DNA from: Maledivibacter halophilus
GTDB lineage: Bacteria > Bacillota > Clostridia > Peptostreptococcales > Caminicellaceae
Reading direction: 5' to 3'
Assembly: GCF_900167445.1 (NCBI RefSeq)
Contig: NZ_FUZT01000003.1
Location: forward strand, 124,001-188,000
Length of the DNA: 64,000 bases
Shown here: one piece after another, positions 18,379 through 27,916 of the stretch
How the letters are laid out: each line of letters begins with the position of its first letter
Position numbering within the stretch: position 1 is the first letter of the stretch
Translations under genes and position numbers: made by a program
Notes under the pieces: generated by a model
The model's database searches: none
What the model was told of the DNA's origin: nothing
The model's input: the letters and a program-made list of their open reading frames with translations, nothing else

Positions 18379-19014
18379 TTATTGATTCACGCTTTTATAA
18401 AGATAGGTAAGAGTTAGTAGACTCTCTATTAGATTTACATTTTCCACTATAACATCCTTAGGAACCCTTATATCTATGGGTGCAAAGTTCCAGATAGCTT
18501 TAATTCCACTGTCAACTAATTTATCAGCAACTCCTTGAGCACTGCCTTTGTTTGTACAAAGAATAGCAATATCAATATCTTTATCCTTTATAAATTCTTT
18601 AACATTATCCATATCTCTTACTTCAATATCTCTTATTTTTATTCCAAAAAGCTTTGGATTAATGTCAAATAATGCTTTTACTTCAAATCCAACCCTCTCA
18701 AAATTAGTATAGTTTGCAAGGGCTTGACCTAAATTACCGGCACCAATGATTATCGTCTTATAATCCTTGGTTAACCCTAAAATCTTACCTATTTCGTAAT
18801 AAAGCTCTTCAACATTATATCCATACCCTTGCTGGCCAAATCCACCAAAATTATTTAAATCTTGCCTTATTTGAGAAGCTGTAAATCCAATTATATCACT
18901 AAGCTCTTTAGATGAAATTCTCTTTATGTCTCTGTTTAGTAAGTCCTTTAAATACCTATGATATTTAGGTAGTCTTCTAATAACAGCCATCGATATCTTA
19001 CATTTTCCGTTCAT
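18379..19014 (-). CDS. rex: Redox-sensing transcriptional repressor Rex
   Basis: 211 aa. A winged-helix DNA-binding domain (residues 1-80, with SSKELSDIIGFTASQIRQDL) is followed by a Rossmann domain with IIIGAGNLGQAL (GAGNLG at 91-96). Rex binds TTGTTAA-N4-TTAACAA operators when NAD+ is abundant and releases them as NADH rises. Three such sites lie between the hydrogenase cluster and adhE, 3-4 kb away. The gene has its own consensus promoter (19050-19078) and is followed by the DUF3870 gene. Confidence 0.97.
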   Translation of the reverse strand: MNGKCKISMAVIRRLPKYHRYLKDLLNRDIKRISSKELSDIIGFTASQIRQDLNNFGGFGQQGYGYNVEELYYEIGKILGLTKDYKTIIIGAGNLGQALANYTNFERVGFEVKALFDINPKLFGIKIRDIEVRDMDNVKEFIKDKDIDIAILCTNKGSAQGVADKLVDSGIKAIWNFAPIDIRVPKDVIVENVNLIESLLTLTYLYKSVNQ

Positions 19015-19049
19015 ATAACAAACTCCTATTTAAATATTTTTTTAAAAAA

Positions 19050-19078
19050 ATTATACCATTTGAATCAAACACTGTCAA
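19050..19078 (-). promoter_or_regulatory. SigA-type promoter of rex
   Basis: Minus strand: TTGACA (19078-19073), 17 bases, TATAAT (19055-19050); a full consensus match. No clear Rex operator overlaps it. Confidence 0.88.
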
Positions 19079-19394
19079 TTAATTATCAAATATTATTTAA
19101 TAATTATTATCGATAAATAAAAATATGACCTATACTAATTATAACCCTAATTTTAGGATATTAGACATATTGTAAAACTTTCTTAATATAACTTTAATAT
19201 TCAATATTGTTAAACTGTATAAAAAATTCATATAATGAAACTTTATTTTATACACATTGAAAATATTGATTTTTCTGAATAGTTTTAAAATATACAAATT
19301 GTCCCTGAACTATCTTATTGATATTATATATAATATACCATAATTATGAAAATATATATATAGCCTAGAAACTTTTAATTTTAATAAAATCACA

Positions 19395-19460
19395 TAATTT
19401 TACTCGTTATGCTATTTTTTTATAGGGAAATTTTTAATATTTTCTTTTAGTTTATGTATA
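19395..19460 (+). repeat. Dispersed repeat family A, partial copy
   Basis: ACTCGTTATGCTATTT, a TATAGGGA core and TTTTAATATTTTCTTTT followed by GTTTATG match copies at 24093-24204, 30081-30190 and 63235-63300. The rest of the 19079-19735 intergenic stretch is AT-rich, with no gene seen. Confidence 0.65.
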
Positions 19461-19500
19461 GATGTACGCCTTTAAAAGTTTTATTAGCGTATATCTATGG

Positions 19501-19540
19501 TATATTAAATTCTAATATTGGTTATCCATAAATAATTGAG
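19501..19540 (+). repeat. Dispersed repeat family C, copy 1
   Basis: AATTCTAATATTGGTTATCC and the following ATAAATAATT recur with few changes at 22155-22195. One copy lies upstream of the ABC-F gene and the other upstream of acpP. Confidence 0.6.
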
Positions 19541-19735
19541 GAAATTGCATAATACATGTGAAGAATTCTAAAATGCAAAATGCAGTAGATAGAGTCAGGT
19601 GAGTTATCTAAATATTGTATTTTAAAATTAATAATGTTAATTATAAAAGTTTCTTAATTAATAAGTTTATATTAACTTCTACATCTTTATGATAAAATAT
19701 TTTATATGTATAGAACCTTGTAGGGAGGCTTTAAA

Positions 19736-21646
19736 ATGATTGCAGTTTCGTGTAGTAATATTACTAAATCTTTTGGTATAGATTTAATATTGGAAGACAT
19801 TTCATTTACAGTAAATATTGGAGATAAAATTGGATTAATAGGCAAAAACGGAACCGGAAAATCTACTCTTTTTAAAATACTTACCGGTCAACTACCTTAT
19901 GATAAAGGAAATATTTATATATCCAAAAATTTAAATATAGGATATTTAAAACAAAATTTGAATTTTGATAGTGAAAAAAACATATTTGATGAATGCCTGG
20001 AAGTTTTCAGTGACATAATCGATATGGAAAAAAAGATTAGAAATCTAGAAAATGAAATGGCCGAATTCACTAATCATGAAAGCCGTGAATTTAAAAGCTT
20101 AATGAATCTTTATTCTAAACTTCTTGATGAATTTAATAATAAAAATGGATATGGATATAGAAGTGAAATTAAAGGCGTTCTTAAGGGGCTTGGCTTTGAG
20201 GAAGAAGACTTTGAAAAACAAATACTTAAATTAAGTGGAGGGCAAAAATCAAGGCTTAATATTGCTAAACTTCTGCTTCAAAAACCCCATATTTTGCTTC
20301 TAGACGAACCAACTAACCATTTAGATATTGATGCAATTAACTGGCTTGAAAGTTTCCTTAAAAACTATTCAGGTACTATTTTAATAATTTCCCACGATAG
20401 ATATTTCTTAGACCAAATTGTAAACAAAGTTTTCGAAATTGAAAACAGAAAACTCATTCAATTTGAAGGCAGTTATACAAAATATGTTGATTATAAGAAA
20501 AACTTATATGACTGGCAAATGAGAAAATATTTGGAACAACAAAAAGAAATAGCTAAACAAGAAGAAATGATAAGAAGATTTAAACAACATGGTACAGAAA
20601 AATTAGCTAATCGTGCAAAAAGTAGAGAAAAACGCCTAGAAAAGGTAGATATAATGGACAAGCCAGTAATTAATAACAAAAGAACACGGATTAAATTGGA
20701 ATCAAAGATTAAAAGTGGTAGAGAAGTTCTAAAAGCCAATGATTTATCCAAATCATATGACGATAATCATCTATTTTCAAATATTAGTTTTGATATATAT
20801 AGAGGAGAGAGGGTGGCTTTAATTGGTCCTAATGGAATAGGAAAAACTACCTTATTTAAAATTCTCCTGAAAAAAGTAAACTATGATAATGGTGATATTA
20901 CTGTAGGCCATAATGTCTTTATGGGATATTATGATCAAGAACAGGAAAACTTAAATGATGACAATAATCTTATAGATGAAATATGTAATGAAAATCCTAA
21001 AATCTCCATCCCTGAAGCTAGAAATCTTTTAGCTGGATTTCTCTTTATAGGTGATGATGTTTTTAAAGAGGTTAGGACTTTAAGTGGTGGAGAGAAAAGT
21101 CGATTATCACTTTTAAAATTAATGCTTTCAAAGTCTAATTTTATATTACTTGATGAACCTACTAACCACTTGGATTTGCCTTCTAAAGAAGTGTTAGAGG
21201 ATGCATTATTAAGCTATGATGGTACAATTTTTACCATATCCCATGATAGATATTTCCTAAATAAAACAAGCACCAAAATATTAGAAATTTCAAAGGATGG
21301 TATTAATGAGTATCTAGGAAATTATGATTATTATATTGAAAAAAAGAATGAGCTTGAAAAAACTTCTATTGAAGAAACTGACAAAACTTTGACAAAAACC
21401 AAGATAAAGGAACAGCGAAAGCAAAAGAAAATGGAAGAAATTCAAAGAAAAAAAGAAAAACAACTAATAAAAAATATTGAAGAAGAAATATTTAATTTAG
21501 AAGAAAGATCCAGTGAATTAGAACTACTGATGTGTAATGAGGATGTATACGCTAATCCTGATAAAAGTAAAAAAATCCATGAAGAATACGAATTAATAAA
21601 GCTTAAATTAAAAAATTTATATGATGAATGGGAAAAAAATATATAA
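19736..21646 (+). CDS. ABC-F family ATPase (YdiF/Uup-like)
   Basis: 636 aa with two tandem ABC domains and no membrane segments. Walker A motifs are GKNGTGKST (domain 1) and GPNGIGKTT (domain 2); signatures are LSGGQKSRLNIA and LSGGEKSRLSLL. A charged interdomain linker (about residues 250-320) and a C-terminal coiled coil (about 560-636) fit YdiF/Uup-type members that act on ribosomes. Most such proteins assist translation; a few confer antibiotic protection, which cannot be inferred here. A GGGAGG RBS precedes the ATG. It appears monocistronic. Confidence 0.92.
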   Translation: MIAVSCSNITKSFGIDLILEDISFTVNIGDKIGLIGKNGTGKSTLFKILTGQLPYDKGNIYISKNLNIGYLKQNLNFDSEKNIFDECLEVFSDIIDMEKKIRNLENEMAEFTNHESREFKSLMNLYSKLLDEFNNKNGYGYRSEIKGVLKGLGFEEEDFEKQILKLSGGQKSRLNIAKLLLQKPHILLLDEPTNHLDIDAINWLESFLKNYSGTILIISHDRYFLDQIVNKVFEIENRKLIQFEGSYTKYVDYKKNLYDWQMRKYLEQQKEIAKQEEMIRRFKQHGTEKLANRAKSREKRLEKVDIMDKPVINNKRTRIKLESKIKSGREVLKANDLSKSYDDNHLFSNISFDIYRGERVALIGPNGIGKTTLFKILLKKVNYDNGDITVGHNVFMGYYDQEQENLNDDNNLIDEICNENPKISIPEARNLLAGFLFIGDDVFKEVRTLSGGEKSRLSLLKLMLSKSNFILLDEPTNHLDLPSKEVLEDALLSYDGTIFTISHDRYFLNKTSTKILEISKDGINEYLGNYDYYIEKKNELEKTSIEETDKTLTKTKIKEQRKQKKMEEIQRKKEKQLIKNIEEEIFNLEERSSELELLMCNEDVYANPDKSKKIHEEYELIKLKLKNLYDEWEKNI

Positions 21647-21746
21647 ATTTTTTCTAGACAATTATTGAAATTTAAGTATAATAGTAGTAGATTCTTAATA
21701 TGATAAGATAAAATCAGATTACTCATAGAAAACTTAGAAAACTAAG

Positions 21747-21850
21747 TATAGATATTCCAGCAAAATAGTTAATTTATATACATCAAAATTCTACAGAAAA
21801 ACTATGTATTTTTATATGCATAAATTAAGTTTTACTATTGGAAATCTATA
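21747..21850. repeat. Palindromic repeat family B (MITE-like), copy 1
   Basis: 104 bp with imperfect terminal inverted repeats: TATAGATATTCCAGCAAAAT at the left and the complement of TATAGATTTCCAATAGTAAA at the right. It is the same length as the copy at 27917-28020 and very similar to 60559-60675. Confidence 0.75.
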
Positions 21851-21880
21851 TAAACGTACGCCCTTAAAAGTTTAATTTGC

Positions 21881-22110
21881 GGTCGTAGCCACTGAGAATT
21901 CTTTTGGCTCATGTAAAAATAAGTTTTAGATTGAATAACCAAAAGGATAAACAGGTTTATAAAAAAGTCTCTTATAAAACTTTTATTTAAATGTAGACTT
22001 TTTTGAAACACATAACGGAAATTATATTTATTTGAAGAATTAGTAAGTTTATAATTTCCTATGTGTTATAAAAATCGCGGGGAAGAAAACCTCAGAGGCT
22101 CCTTCCTTTA
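21881..22110. repeat. Repeat family A2 copy carrying an extra nested palindrome
   Basis: The outer parts (GTAGCCACTGAGAATTCTTT to AAACAGGTTTATAAAAA, and ATCGCGGGGAAG to CTCAGAGGCTCCTTCC) match 35621-35740 in reverse orientation. Here about 105 bp is inserted between them. The insert contains its own inverted repeats (AAAAGTCT/AGACTTTT and ATAACGGAAATTATA/TATAATTTCCTAT). This fills most of the 21647-22261 intergenic region. Confidence 0.65.
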
Positions 22111-22154
22111 TTAAGTTTTATTGACACAGAACTATATAAATAGCCAACTCTAAA

Positions 22155-22195
22155 ATATTATAAATTCTAATGTTGGTTATCCATAATTAATTATT
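22155..22195 (+). repeat. Dispersed repeat family C, copy 2
   Basis: AATTCTAATGTTGGTTATCC followed by ATAATTAATT, the partner of 19501-19540. It lies about 70 bases before acpP and could hold part of its promoter region. Confidence 0.6.
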
Positions 22196-22261
22196 CTATG
22201 AATAATCTGACTCAAAGAAAGACAAAATGAACTATATGAATTTAAAAGAGGAGGAATACAA

Positions 22262-22492
22262 ATGGCTTTTAATAAGATTAAGGAAATTATTATCGAGCAA
22301 TTGGGACTAGAGGAAGATATAGATATAACTATGGATACTTCTTTAATAGGTGATCTGGAAGCTGATTCATTAGATGCTGTTGAGGTTATTATGGCTATAG
22401 AAGATGAATTTGATATTGAAATTCCTGATGAGGACGCTGAAGATTTTAAAAACATCGGCGATATAGTAAGATATGTAGAAGAAAAAATTTAG
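22262..22492 (+). CDS. acpP: Acyl carrier protein
   Basis: 76 aa, the standard size. The 4'-phosphopantetheine attachment site is Ser36 in [12 protein letters not shown]; the acidic helix II ([20 protein letters not shown]) is typical of fatty-acid ACPs. It carries the growing acyl chain in fatty acid synthesis. The gene stands alone, away from any fab cluster, with a strong RBS (GAGGAGG) and its own terminator. A specialised ACP cannot be excluded, but nothing in the context suggests one. Confidence 0.93.
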   Translation: MAFNKIKEIIIEQLGLEEDIDITMDTSLIGDLEADSLDAVEVIMAIEDEFDIEIPDEDAEDFKNIGDIVRYVEEKI

Positions 22493-22518
22493 TCTGGATT
22501 TATTTCCAGACTTTTTTT
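22491..22518 (+). terminator. acpP terminator
   Basis: Stem AGTCTGGA (22491-22498) with TCCAGACT (22505-22512), loop TTTATT, followed by seven T. It overlaps the acpP stop codon. Confidence 0.9.
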
Positions 22519-22687
22519 ATTTTCTCCATTTCCCGGGAAATTTCATTTTCTTCCATAAATATTCCTAATATCATACTTAATTTCGACAACATAATTTGTA
22601 GAAAAATAAATTATGTATACCAAAAATTTTAGTCATATTTTCTTTACTTTGTTCATATAAATTTATTAAGAAATACTATGCACATGG

Positions 22688-22789
22688 GTATCCACAAGTT
22701 TTCCACATTATTAACAGAATAATCCACAGTCATTTTAGCAAATATCCGATTTTCATATTTTATCAACATTATCCACAGATTCATCCACA
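22688..22789 (+). promoter_or_regulatory. Cluster of DnaA-box-like 9-mers
   Basis: Within 102 bases, all in the same orientation: GTATCCACA (22688), TTTTCCACA (22699), TAATCCACA (22720), TTATCAACA (22760), TTATCCACA (22769, perfect consensus) and TCATCCACA (22781). The stretch lies between acpP and the convergent tsaD end. No dnaA, dnaN or other origin genes are nearby, so it is more likely a DnaA titration or regulatory site than oriC. Confidence 0.6.
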
Positions 22790-22963
22790 AAACCACTGTT
22801 GATTGTGAATAAAAATCATAAAACCTGTTCATGGTTTACATAAATAAGTTTTTGAGGTTTATAGTTCCCCATTTTCTTTTGCTAATTTTTAGCATTTTAT
22901 CATTTTTTATTGATTCACATACAGCCAAAATGCAATTTTTGTATAATTTTTGTATCATCTACT

Positions 22964-24010
22964 TTATTTCACATTTGCTACCTTCACATATTTTTCTCCA
23001 AGCTTTAAATTTGGTATGGCATTCAAATACATATCAGCAGTATATCCATTAATATAATCATAATATGCAGCACAGCCTATCATCGCAGCATTATCTGTGC
23101 ATAAAGATAAAGGCGGCACCATCAACTTAAATTGATTTTTATTGGCCCTTCTTCTAAATTCTTCCCTTAGTCCGCTATTGGCAGCCACTCCTCCTGCAAT
23201 AACAATAGTATCTACTTCATACTTCTGGGCTGCTGTCATAGTCTTATCTACTAAAACATCTATAACAGCCTGTTGAAAACTTGCAGCAACATCTTCTTTC
23301 GATATTGGAATTCCTTTCATCTTTGAGTTATTAAGATAATTTAAGACAGAAGATTTTAATCCGCTGAAACTAAAATCTAAGCTACCATTTTCCAGATAAG
23401 TTCTAGGAAAATCAATGGCCTCCTTATCCCCTATCTTTGAAAGTTCATCTATTAGAGGTCCCCCTGGATATCCCATCCCTATTGCCCTTGCAACCTTATC
23501 AAAGGCTTCTCCAGCCGCATCATCTCTAGTTTTTCCAAGGACTTCATATATACCATAATCCTTCATATATACCAGATGAGTATGTCCCCCCGACACTATT
23601 AAACAAATAAATGGAGGCTCTAGATCCTTATATTCAATAAAATTGGCATAGATATGTCCTTCGATATGATTTACTCCTATAATAGGTTTCTTTAATGAAT
23701 AAGCTAGGGCCTTAGCAGTTGACAGTCCCACAAGTAAAGCTCCAACTAATCCTGGCCCATAGGTTACACCTATAATATCTATATCCTCAAAGTTTAGATT
23801 GGCCTTTTCAAGGGCTTCATCAATAACATAGCTAATGTTTTCCACATGCTTCCTTGATGCAACCTCGGGTACTACTCCTCCAAATCTTTTATGTAGGTCT
23901 ATTTGAGAAGAAACAATATTTGAAAGTACTTCTCTACCATTTTTTAAAACAGCAACTGAAGTCTCATCACAGCTGGACTCAAGCGCTAAAGTAATTAATG
24001 TTTTTTTCAT
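22964..24010 (-). CDS. tsaD: tRNA N6-threonylcarbamoyladenosine transferase TsaD
   Basis: 348 aa. The Kae1/TsaD ASKHA fold opens with [14 protein letters not shown]. Metal-binding His115 and His119 are present in NHIEGH, and [10 protein letters not shown] and [11 protein letters not shown] are typical later motifs. TsaD transfers the threonylcarbamoyl group to A37 of ANN-decoding tRNAs, working with TsaB and TsaE, which are encoded about 5 kb away at 28.6-29.8 kb. It is monocistronic here. Confidence 0.97.
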   Translation of the reverse strand: MKKTLITLALESSCDETSVAVLKNGREVLSNIVSSQIDLHKRFGGVVPEVASRKHVENISYVIDEALEKANLNFEDIDIIGVTYGPGLVGALLVGLSTAKALAYSLKKPIIGVNHIEGHIYANFIEYKDLEPPFICLIVSGGHTHLVYMKDYGIYEVLGKTRDDAAGEAFDKVARAIGMGYPGGPLIDELSKIGDKEAIDFPRTYLENGSLDFSFSGLKSSVLNYLNNSKMKGIPISKEDVAASFQQAVIDVLVDKTMTAAQKYEVDTIVIAGGVAANSGLREEFRRRANKNQFKLMVPPLSLCTDNAAMIGCAAYYDYINGYTADMYLNAIPNLKLGEKYVKVANVK

Positions 24011-24092
24011 TTTTTCTTTCTCCTTTGTTTTTCTACTAGTTTTATCCTATATTTTTATATTATATACCACTACTACTTCTATAACCAAAAAA

Positions 24093-24204
24093 TTTTTATA
24101 AACCTGTTTTTTTCCTTAAAAATTATATAAAAAAACAGGTTTATTGCATGAACGAAAAGGAAATATTAAAATTACCTATATAGAAATTAGCACAACGAGT
24201 TAAA
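24093..24204 (-). repeat. Repeat family A, full copy
   Basis: Read on the minus strand it begins TTTAACTCGTTGTGCTAATT, contains TTTTAATATTTCCTTTTCGT and ends in an AACCTGTTTTTT/AAAAACAGGTTTAT hairpin. It is closely similar to 30081-30190. The hairpin could serve as a terminator for the gene ending at 24205. Confidence 0.75.
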
Positions 24205-24555
24205 TCACTTTTTCTCTTTCATTTCTTTAATATTTCTTTCTTTAGTTAATCCCAATACCTTATAGTTACCCATTGACAATCCTGCAATTAAAAATGAGTT
24301 TAATATAATTAAAAATATAAGTTCCAAAATAGAGCTGTGAAACATTTCCTCATTTTTCATGAACACATTTATATGCTGCATTGAAACAACTAAAAAAGAT
24401 ACTATTAAGTTTAATATTTTAGGTATTCTTTTGTCTGTCCTATTTGTGATAAAAATTTCCTTTATTATCTGAGTAATTAAATTAACCGCCATGACCATTG
24501 CCGTTACAGATGATAAATAATCTATATTGAAAAGACCAAGGTATCCGCTATCCAT
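24205..24555 (-). CDS. Small membrane protein, unknown function
   Basis: 116 aa with about three hydrophobic segments (roughly residues 8-32, 45-64 and 74-97) and a Lys/Glu-rich C-terminal tail. I do not recognise the family. The size and topology resemble holin-like proteins, but no lysin or phage gene lies nearby, so that label is not supported. A GGAGGGAGG RBS precedes the ATG at 24555, so it is probably translated. It sits alone between tsaD and the efflux operon. Confidence 0.6.
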   Translation of the reverse strand: MDSGYLGLFNIDYLSSVTAMVMAVNLITQIIKEIFITNRTDKRIPKILNLIVSFLVVSMQHINVFMKNEEMFHSSILELIFLIILNSFLIAGLSMGNYKVLGLTKERNIKEMKEKK

Positions 24556-24606
24556 ATTCCTCCCTCCTCTTTTTAATATATATGCTCATCTATAGTTTTC
24601 TTTACA

Positions 24607-24650
24607 AAAAACAAAAAACCTATGAGTGCATAAAAAAATCTCATAGGTTT
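24607..24650 (-). terminator. Terminator of the MacAB-like operon
   Basis: Perfect 11-bp stem (AAACCTATGAG and CTCATAGGTTT, 24616-24626 and 24640-24650), followed on the minus strand by a T-rich tail. It lies 10 bases after the permease stop. Confidence 0.88.
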
Positions 24651-24660
24651 AAACTCTGAT

Positions 24661-25878
24661 TTATTCATATCTCAATGCATCTATTGGATCGAGCTTAGCT
24701 GCTTTATTGGCAGGATATATCCCGAAGAAAATTCCAACTCCTGCTGAAAAAATCCATGCTATTAATATTGTTATTGGAGATACTGTTGGTGGAATTTTGA
24801 TGAAATTTGATATGATATATGATAATCCCACCCCTAAAACTGTACCTATTATTCCTCCAATACCTGATATAATAACTGATTCAACTAAAAATTGAAATAA
24901 TATATCCCTATGTCTAGCACCAATGGCCTTTCTAATACCAATCTCCCTTGTTCTTTCTGTTACTGATACAAGCATTATATTCATAACACCTATTCCACCA
25001 ACTAATAATGAAATAGCAGCTATGGCTCCAACAACCATTGTCATTATCCCCGCCATCTTATTTACCATTTCCAGATCGCTTTCTGCATTATAGCTTCTAT
25101 ATTTGTTCTTACCCACATTATCATGACGTCTTTCAAGCATCTTTACCATTCTATCTAAAGTTTCCTCTATATTAAGCCCCTGTTTAAGATTTAATTCAAT
25201 CTCATACACCCTATCTCCTATTCCAAACATTTTTTCCACAGTTGAAATAGGAAGATAAATAAATTTGGGAGCATCTCCAGACATACCTCCCATAAGTATG
25301 GATTTTTTGTTTTTATAAACTCCAATTATTATTGGAGAATAGTTATTTGCATTATTACTTACAATGATTCTTTCTCCAACAACATTGGTTCTTCCAAAAA
25401 TCTCTAATGCCAATTCATCATCAATAATTACTACATTTCTTTTGGCTTTAATATCTCCTTCAGCTAAATATCTTCCCTGGATAATTTCCTTTTTATCTAT
25501 ACTATTATATTCATGGCCTACTCCATATATATATACATCTCTCTTTTCTCTACCAGCCACAACTTTACCGTTGACACTAAAAGTATTGGACATAGCTGCA
25601 ATATCATCTCCAAAGGACCTTCTAAGGGCCTTTAGGTCTTCATGATTCATATAATCCCTTGATGTAAGGTCCTCCCTCCAATTATGATATATGGTTGCCC
25701 TATTGACACCTAATTTTTCAAATTCCTTATTCATCATAGCCTTACTACCTTGCCCTAGGGCAACTACAGCTATAACCGATGATATCCCTATGATTATGCC
25801 AAGCATTGTTAGCAATGATCTCATTTTGTTTACCCATATGGCGTTTAAGGACACCTTCATACTCTCAAGAAAATTCAA
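24661..25878 (-). CDS. MacB-type ABC transporter permease
   Basis: 405 aa. One N-terminal membrane span (residues 18-40, SLLTMLGIIIGISSVIAVVA) is followed by a large extracellular MacB periplasmic-core domain (about 45-270) and three C-terminal spans with the FtsX motif TERTREIGIRKAIGA. It is the membrane subunit of a tripartite-like efflux pump encoded with the ATPase and adaptor upstream. In Gram-positives such sets export peptides, antibiotics or lipoproteins; the substrate is unknown here. Confidence 0.93.
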   Translation of the reverse strand: MNFLESMKVSLNAIWVNKMRSLLTMLGIIIGISSVIAVVALGQGSKAMMNKEFEKLGVNRATIYHNWREDLTSRDYMNHEDLKALRRSFGDDIAAMSNTFSVNGKVVAGREKRDVYIYGVGHEYNSIDKKEIIQGRYLAEGDIKAKRNVVIIDDELALEIFGRTNVVGERIIVSNNANNYSPIIIGVYKNKKSILMGGMSGDAPKFIYLPISTVEKMFGIGDRVYEIELNLKQGLNIEETLDRMVKMLERRHDNVGKNKYRSYNAESDLEMVNKMAGIMTMVVGAIAAISLLVGGIGVMNIMLVSVTERTREIGIRKAIGARHRDILFQFLVESVIISGIGGIIGTVLGVGLSYIISNFIKIPPTVSPITILIAWIFSAGVGIFFGIYPANKAAKLDPIDALRYE

Positions 25879-25915
25879 ACTATCAACTCCTTGCCTCAGA
25901 TGCTGCCTCTAGCTA

Positions 25916-26602
25916 TTAGCTATTAGTAGCCATTTTTTTATCTTCAATTATTTCTCCATCCTTAAAAGTAACGACTCGCTTTGTCTTTTCCGCTATATCC
26001 GGCTCGTGGGTTACCATTACAATTGTAGCTCCCTCATCATTGAGACTTTTAAATATATCCATTATTTCTTCACTGGACTTAGAGTCAAGATTTCCCGTAG
26101 GCTCATCGGCTAAAATAACTGCAGGATTATTGACTAAGGCCCTGGCAATAGCCACCCTCTGTTTCTGGCCTCCTGAAAGCTCATTGGGCTTATGATGTAT
26201 TCTATTTTCAAGTCCAACCCTTTTTAAAGCTTCTATAGCCCTACTATTTCTTTCTTTAGATTTTACATTTGCATAAAGCATAGGTAATTCTACATTTTTA
26301 AATGCAGAGGTTCTGGATAGTAAGTTAAAGGATTGAAAAACAAAACCAATTTTCTTATTTCTTATTTGGGCCAGCTCTAATCCATTTAATTCCTGAATTT
26401 TAGCACTGTCTAGCTCATATTTTCCATCGGTAGGCTTATCAAGGCATCCCAATATATTCATCATTGTAGATTTTCCCGATCCAGAAGGCCCCATAATAGA
26501 GACAAATTCTCCTTCTTCTATATTAAGATTTATCCCCTTTAGGGCTTCAACCTTTATATTTCCGTTACTATAAATCTTCCATAAATTTTCTATCTTAATC
26601 AT
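25916..26602 (-). CDS. MacB/LolD-type ABC transporter ATPase
   Basis: 228 aa, standard for this family. Walker A GPSGSGKST (about residues 39-47), signature LSGGQKQRVAIARAL and Walker B VILADEPTGNLDS are intact. It powers the FtsX-type permease encoded 37 bases downstream. The adaptor gene ends 14 bases upstream, consistent with a three-gene operon. Confidence 0.95.
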   Translation of the reverse strand: MIKIENLWKIYSNGNIKVEALKGINLNIEEGEFVSIMGPSGSGKSTMMNILGCLDKPTDGKYELDSAKIQELNGLELAQIRNKKIGFVFQSFNLLSRTSAFKNVELPMLYANVKSKERNSRAIEALKRVGLENRIHHKPNELSGGQKQRVAIARALVNNPAVILADEPTGNLDSKSSEEIMDIFKSLNDEGATIVMVTHEPDIAEKTKRVVTFKDGEIIEDKKMATNS

Positions 26603-26616
26603 ATTTATTTCCTTCC

Positions 26617-27864
26617 TTACATATTATTGGTTTTTATATCGGTTCCATCTTGGATCATTTCTGTAGGATTTAAAATCACATTGTCTCCTTCTTTAAATCC
26701 ATCACCAATTATTTCAACCAACATATCTCCTTCAAGACCTGTATCTATAACTGCTTTTTGGGCCTTATTATTTTCTACAATATATATACTTTTTTCACCA
26801 CTTTTATCTGTATATATTGCTTCATAGGGTACAACTAAAGCATCCTTTTTACTTGCAGTTTTTATTTCTACATTTGCAGAAAAATTTGGCTTGAGTTTTG
26901 TATCTTTATCATTGATATCTATCTTAACCTTTACAATCGTTTCAGTTCCCTGTCCATTTTTTTCAATAATGGCATTAGGGGATATGTAAGCTACTGTTCC
27001 TTCATATACCTTCTCATCAGCTCCATCACAGGTCACATTAACTGGCTGACCAATTTTTACCTTTCCTATATCGTATTCACTTATATTGGTCTGAACTTCT
27101 AGATTTTCTGTATCCTGCACCTTAAACATAAGTGCCTCAGCATTAACAACAGATAGCTCTGATATATTAACTTCTATTACAGTTCCATCTATTGGACTTA
27201 TTATATCGCTTTTTTCTATATTTGATTTTATTCTGTCTATTTCAATTTCCATAGATTTTATTTGTTTTTCCTGGGTTTTTATTCCCGATAAATTATCGGC
27301 ATCATCATATTTCTTCTTTGCCAAAACATAATCATTATAGATTCTTTTCATTTCACTTTTAGATTCCTGCAAATCATTTTCACTTATTGCCCCAGCTTTT
27401 AAAAGTTCTTTTTTGTCTTCATAGTCTTTTTTAGCATCCTTATATTCTATTTCTGCATTTTTAAAATTAGTTTCTATATTTGATCTTTCATTTCTTTTAA
27501 GCTGATTTAACTTATCCTTGGCTATGTCCAACTTTATTTCATTTTGTTTAAGCTCAAATTTAAGATTATCAGAATCTATTTTCCCCAGTATATCTCCTTT
27601 TTTCACCTTCATACCTTCCTCTACCGATACTTCCTTTATTTTACCTGAAATATCAGAAGTAACATCCACATAATTTTTAGAAATAACTGTACCACTTGTA
27701 AAAATATTTGATTCTATATCCTTTTTAATAATTGCTGTAGTTTTCACAGAAATTCCAGTTTCCTGCTTTGATTTTACAGTATTTACAGCAGCAAGGGAAA
27801 TAGATGCCGTAACAATTACTAAAACTAAAATAATAAGTACCGTTTTCTTCTTTGGTTTACCCAT
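26617..27864 (-). CDS. MacA/HlyD-type efflux adaptor
   Basis: 415 aa. An N-terminal membrane anchor (residues 8-26) precedes a biotinyl-lipoyl-like domain (VDVTSDISGKIKEVSVEEGM), a long alpha-helical hairpin (about 110-215, coiled coil) and C-terminal beta-barrel domains (GVVPYEAIY-like VVPYEAIYTD). It probably links the MacB-type permease to the cell surface. It is first in the operon with the ATPase and permease. Confidence 0.93.
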   Translation of the reverse strand: MGKPKKKTVLIILVLVIVTASISLAAVNTVKSKQETGISVKTTAIIKKDIESNIFTSGTVISKNYVDVTSDISGKIKEVSVEEGMKVKKGDILGKIDSDNLKFELKQNEIKLDIAKDKLNQLKRNERSNIETNFKNAEIEYKDAKKDYEDKKELLKAGAISENDLQESKSEMKRIYNDYVLAKKKYDDADNLSGIKTQEKQIKSMEIEIDRIKSNIEKSDIISPIDGTVIEVNISELSVVNAEALMFKVQDTENLEVQTNISEYDIGKVKIGQPVNVTCDGADEKVYEGTVAYISPNAIIEKNGQGTETIVKVKIDINDKDTKLKPNFSANVEIKTASKKDALVVPYEAIYTDKSGEKSIYIVENNKAQKAVIDTGLEGDMLVEIIGDGFKEGDNVILNPTEMIQDGTDIKTNNM

Positions 27865-27916
27865 CTTTATCCTCCTAATCTAATATAAAAAATTATCTTT
27901 TACTATGTAAACTCTG

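Noticed and set aside
21747..22195. CRISPR array
   Set aside because: Repeats are palindromic, of unequal length and unevenly spaced, with no constant repeat-spacer period and no cas genes.
22688..22789. Chromosomal replication origin
   Set aside because: DnaA-type 9-mers are present, but dnaA, dnaN, rpmH and gidA are absent and no AT-rich unwinding array beside genes of the origin was seen.
24205..24555. Phage holin
   Set aside because: Small size and three hydrophobic segments are compatible, but no lysin, structural or integrase gene is near.
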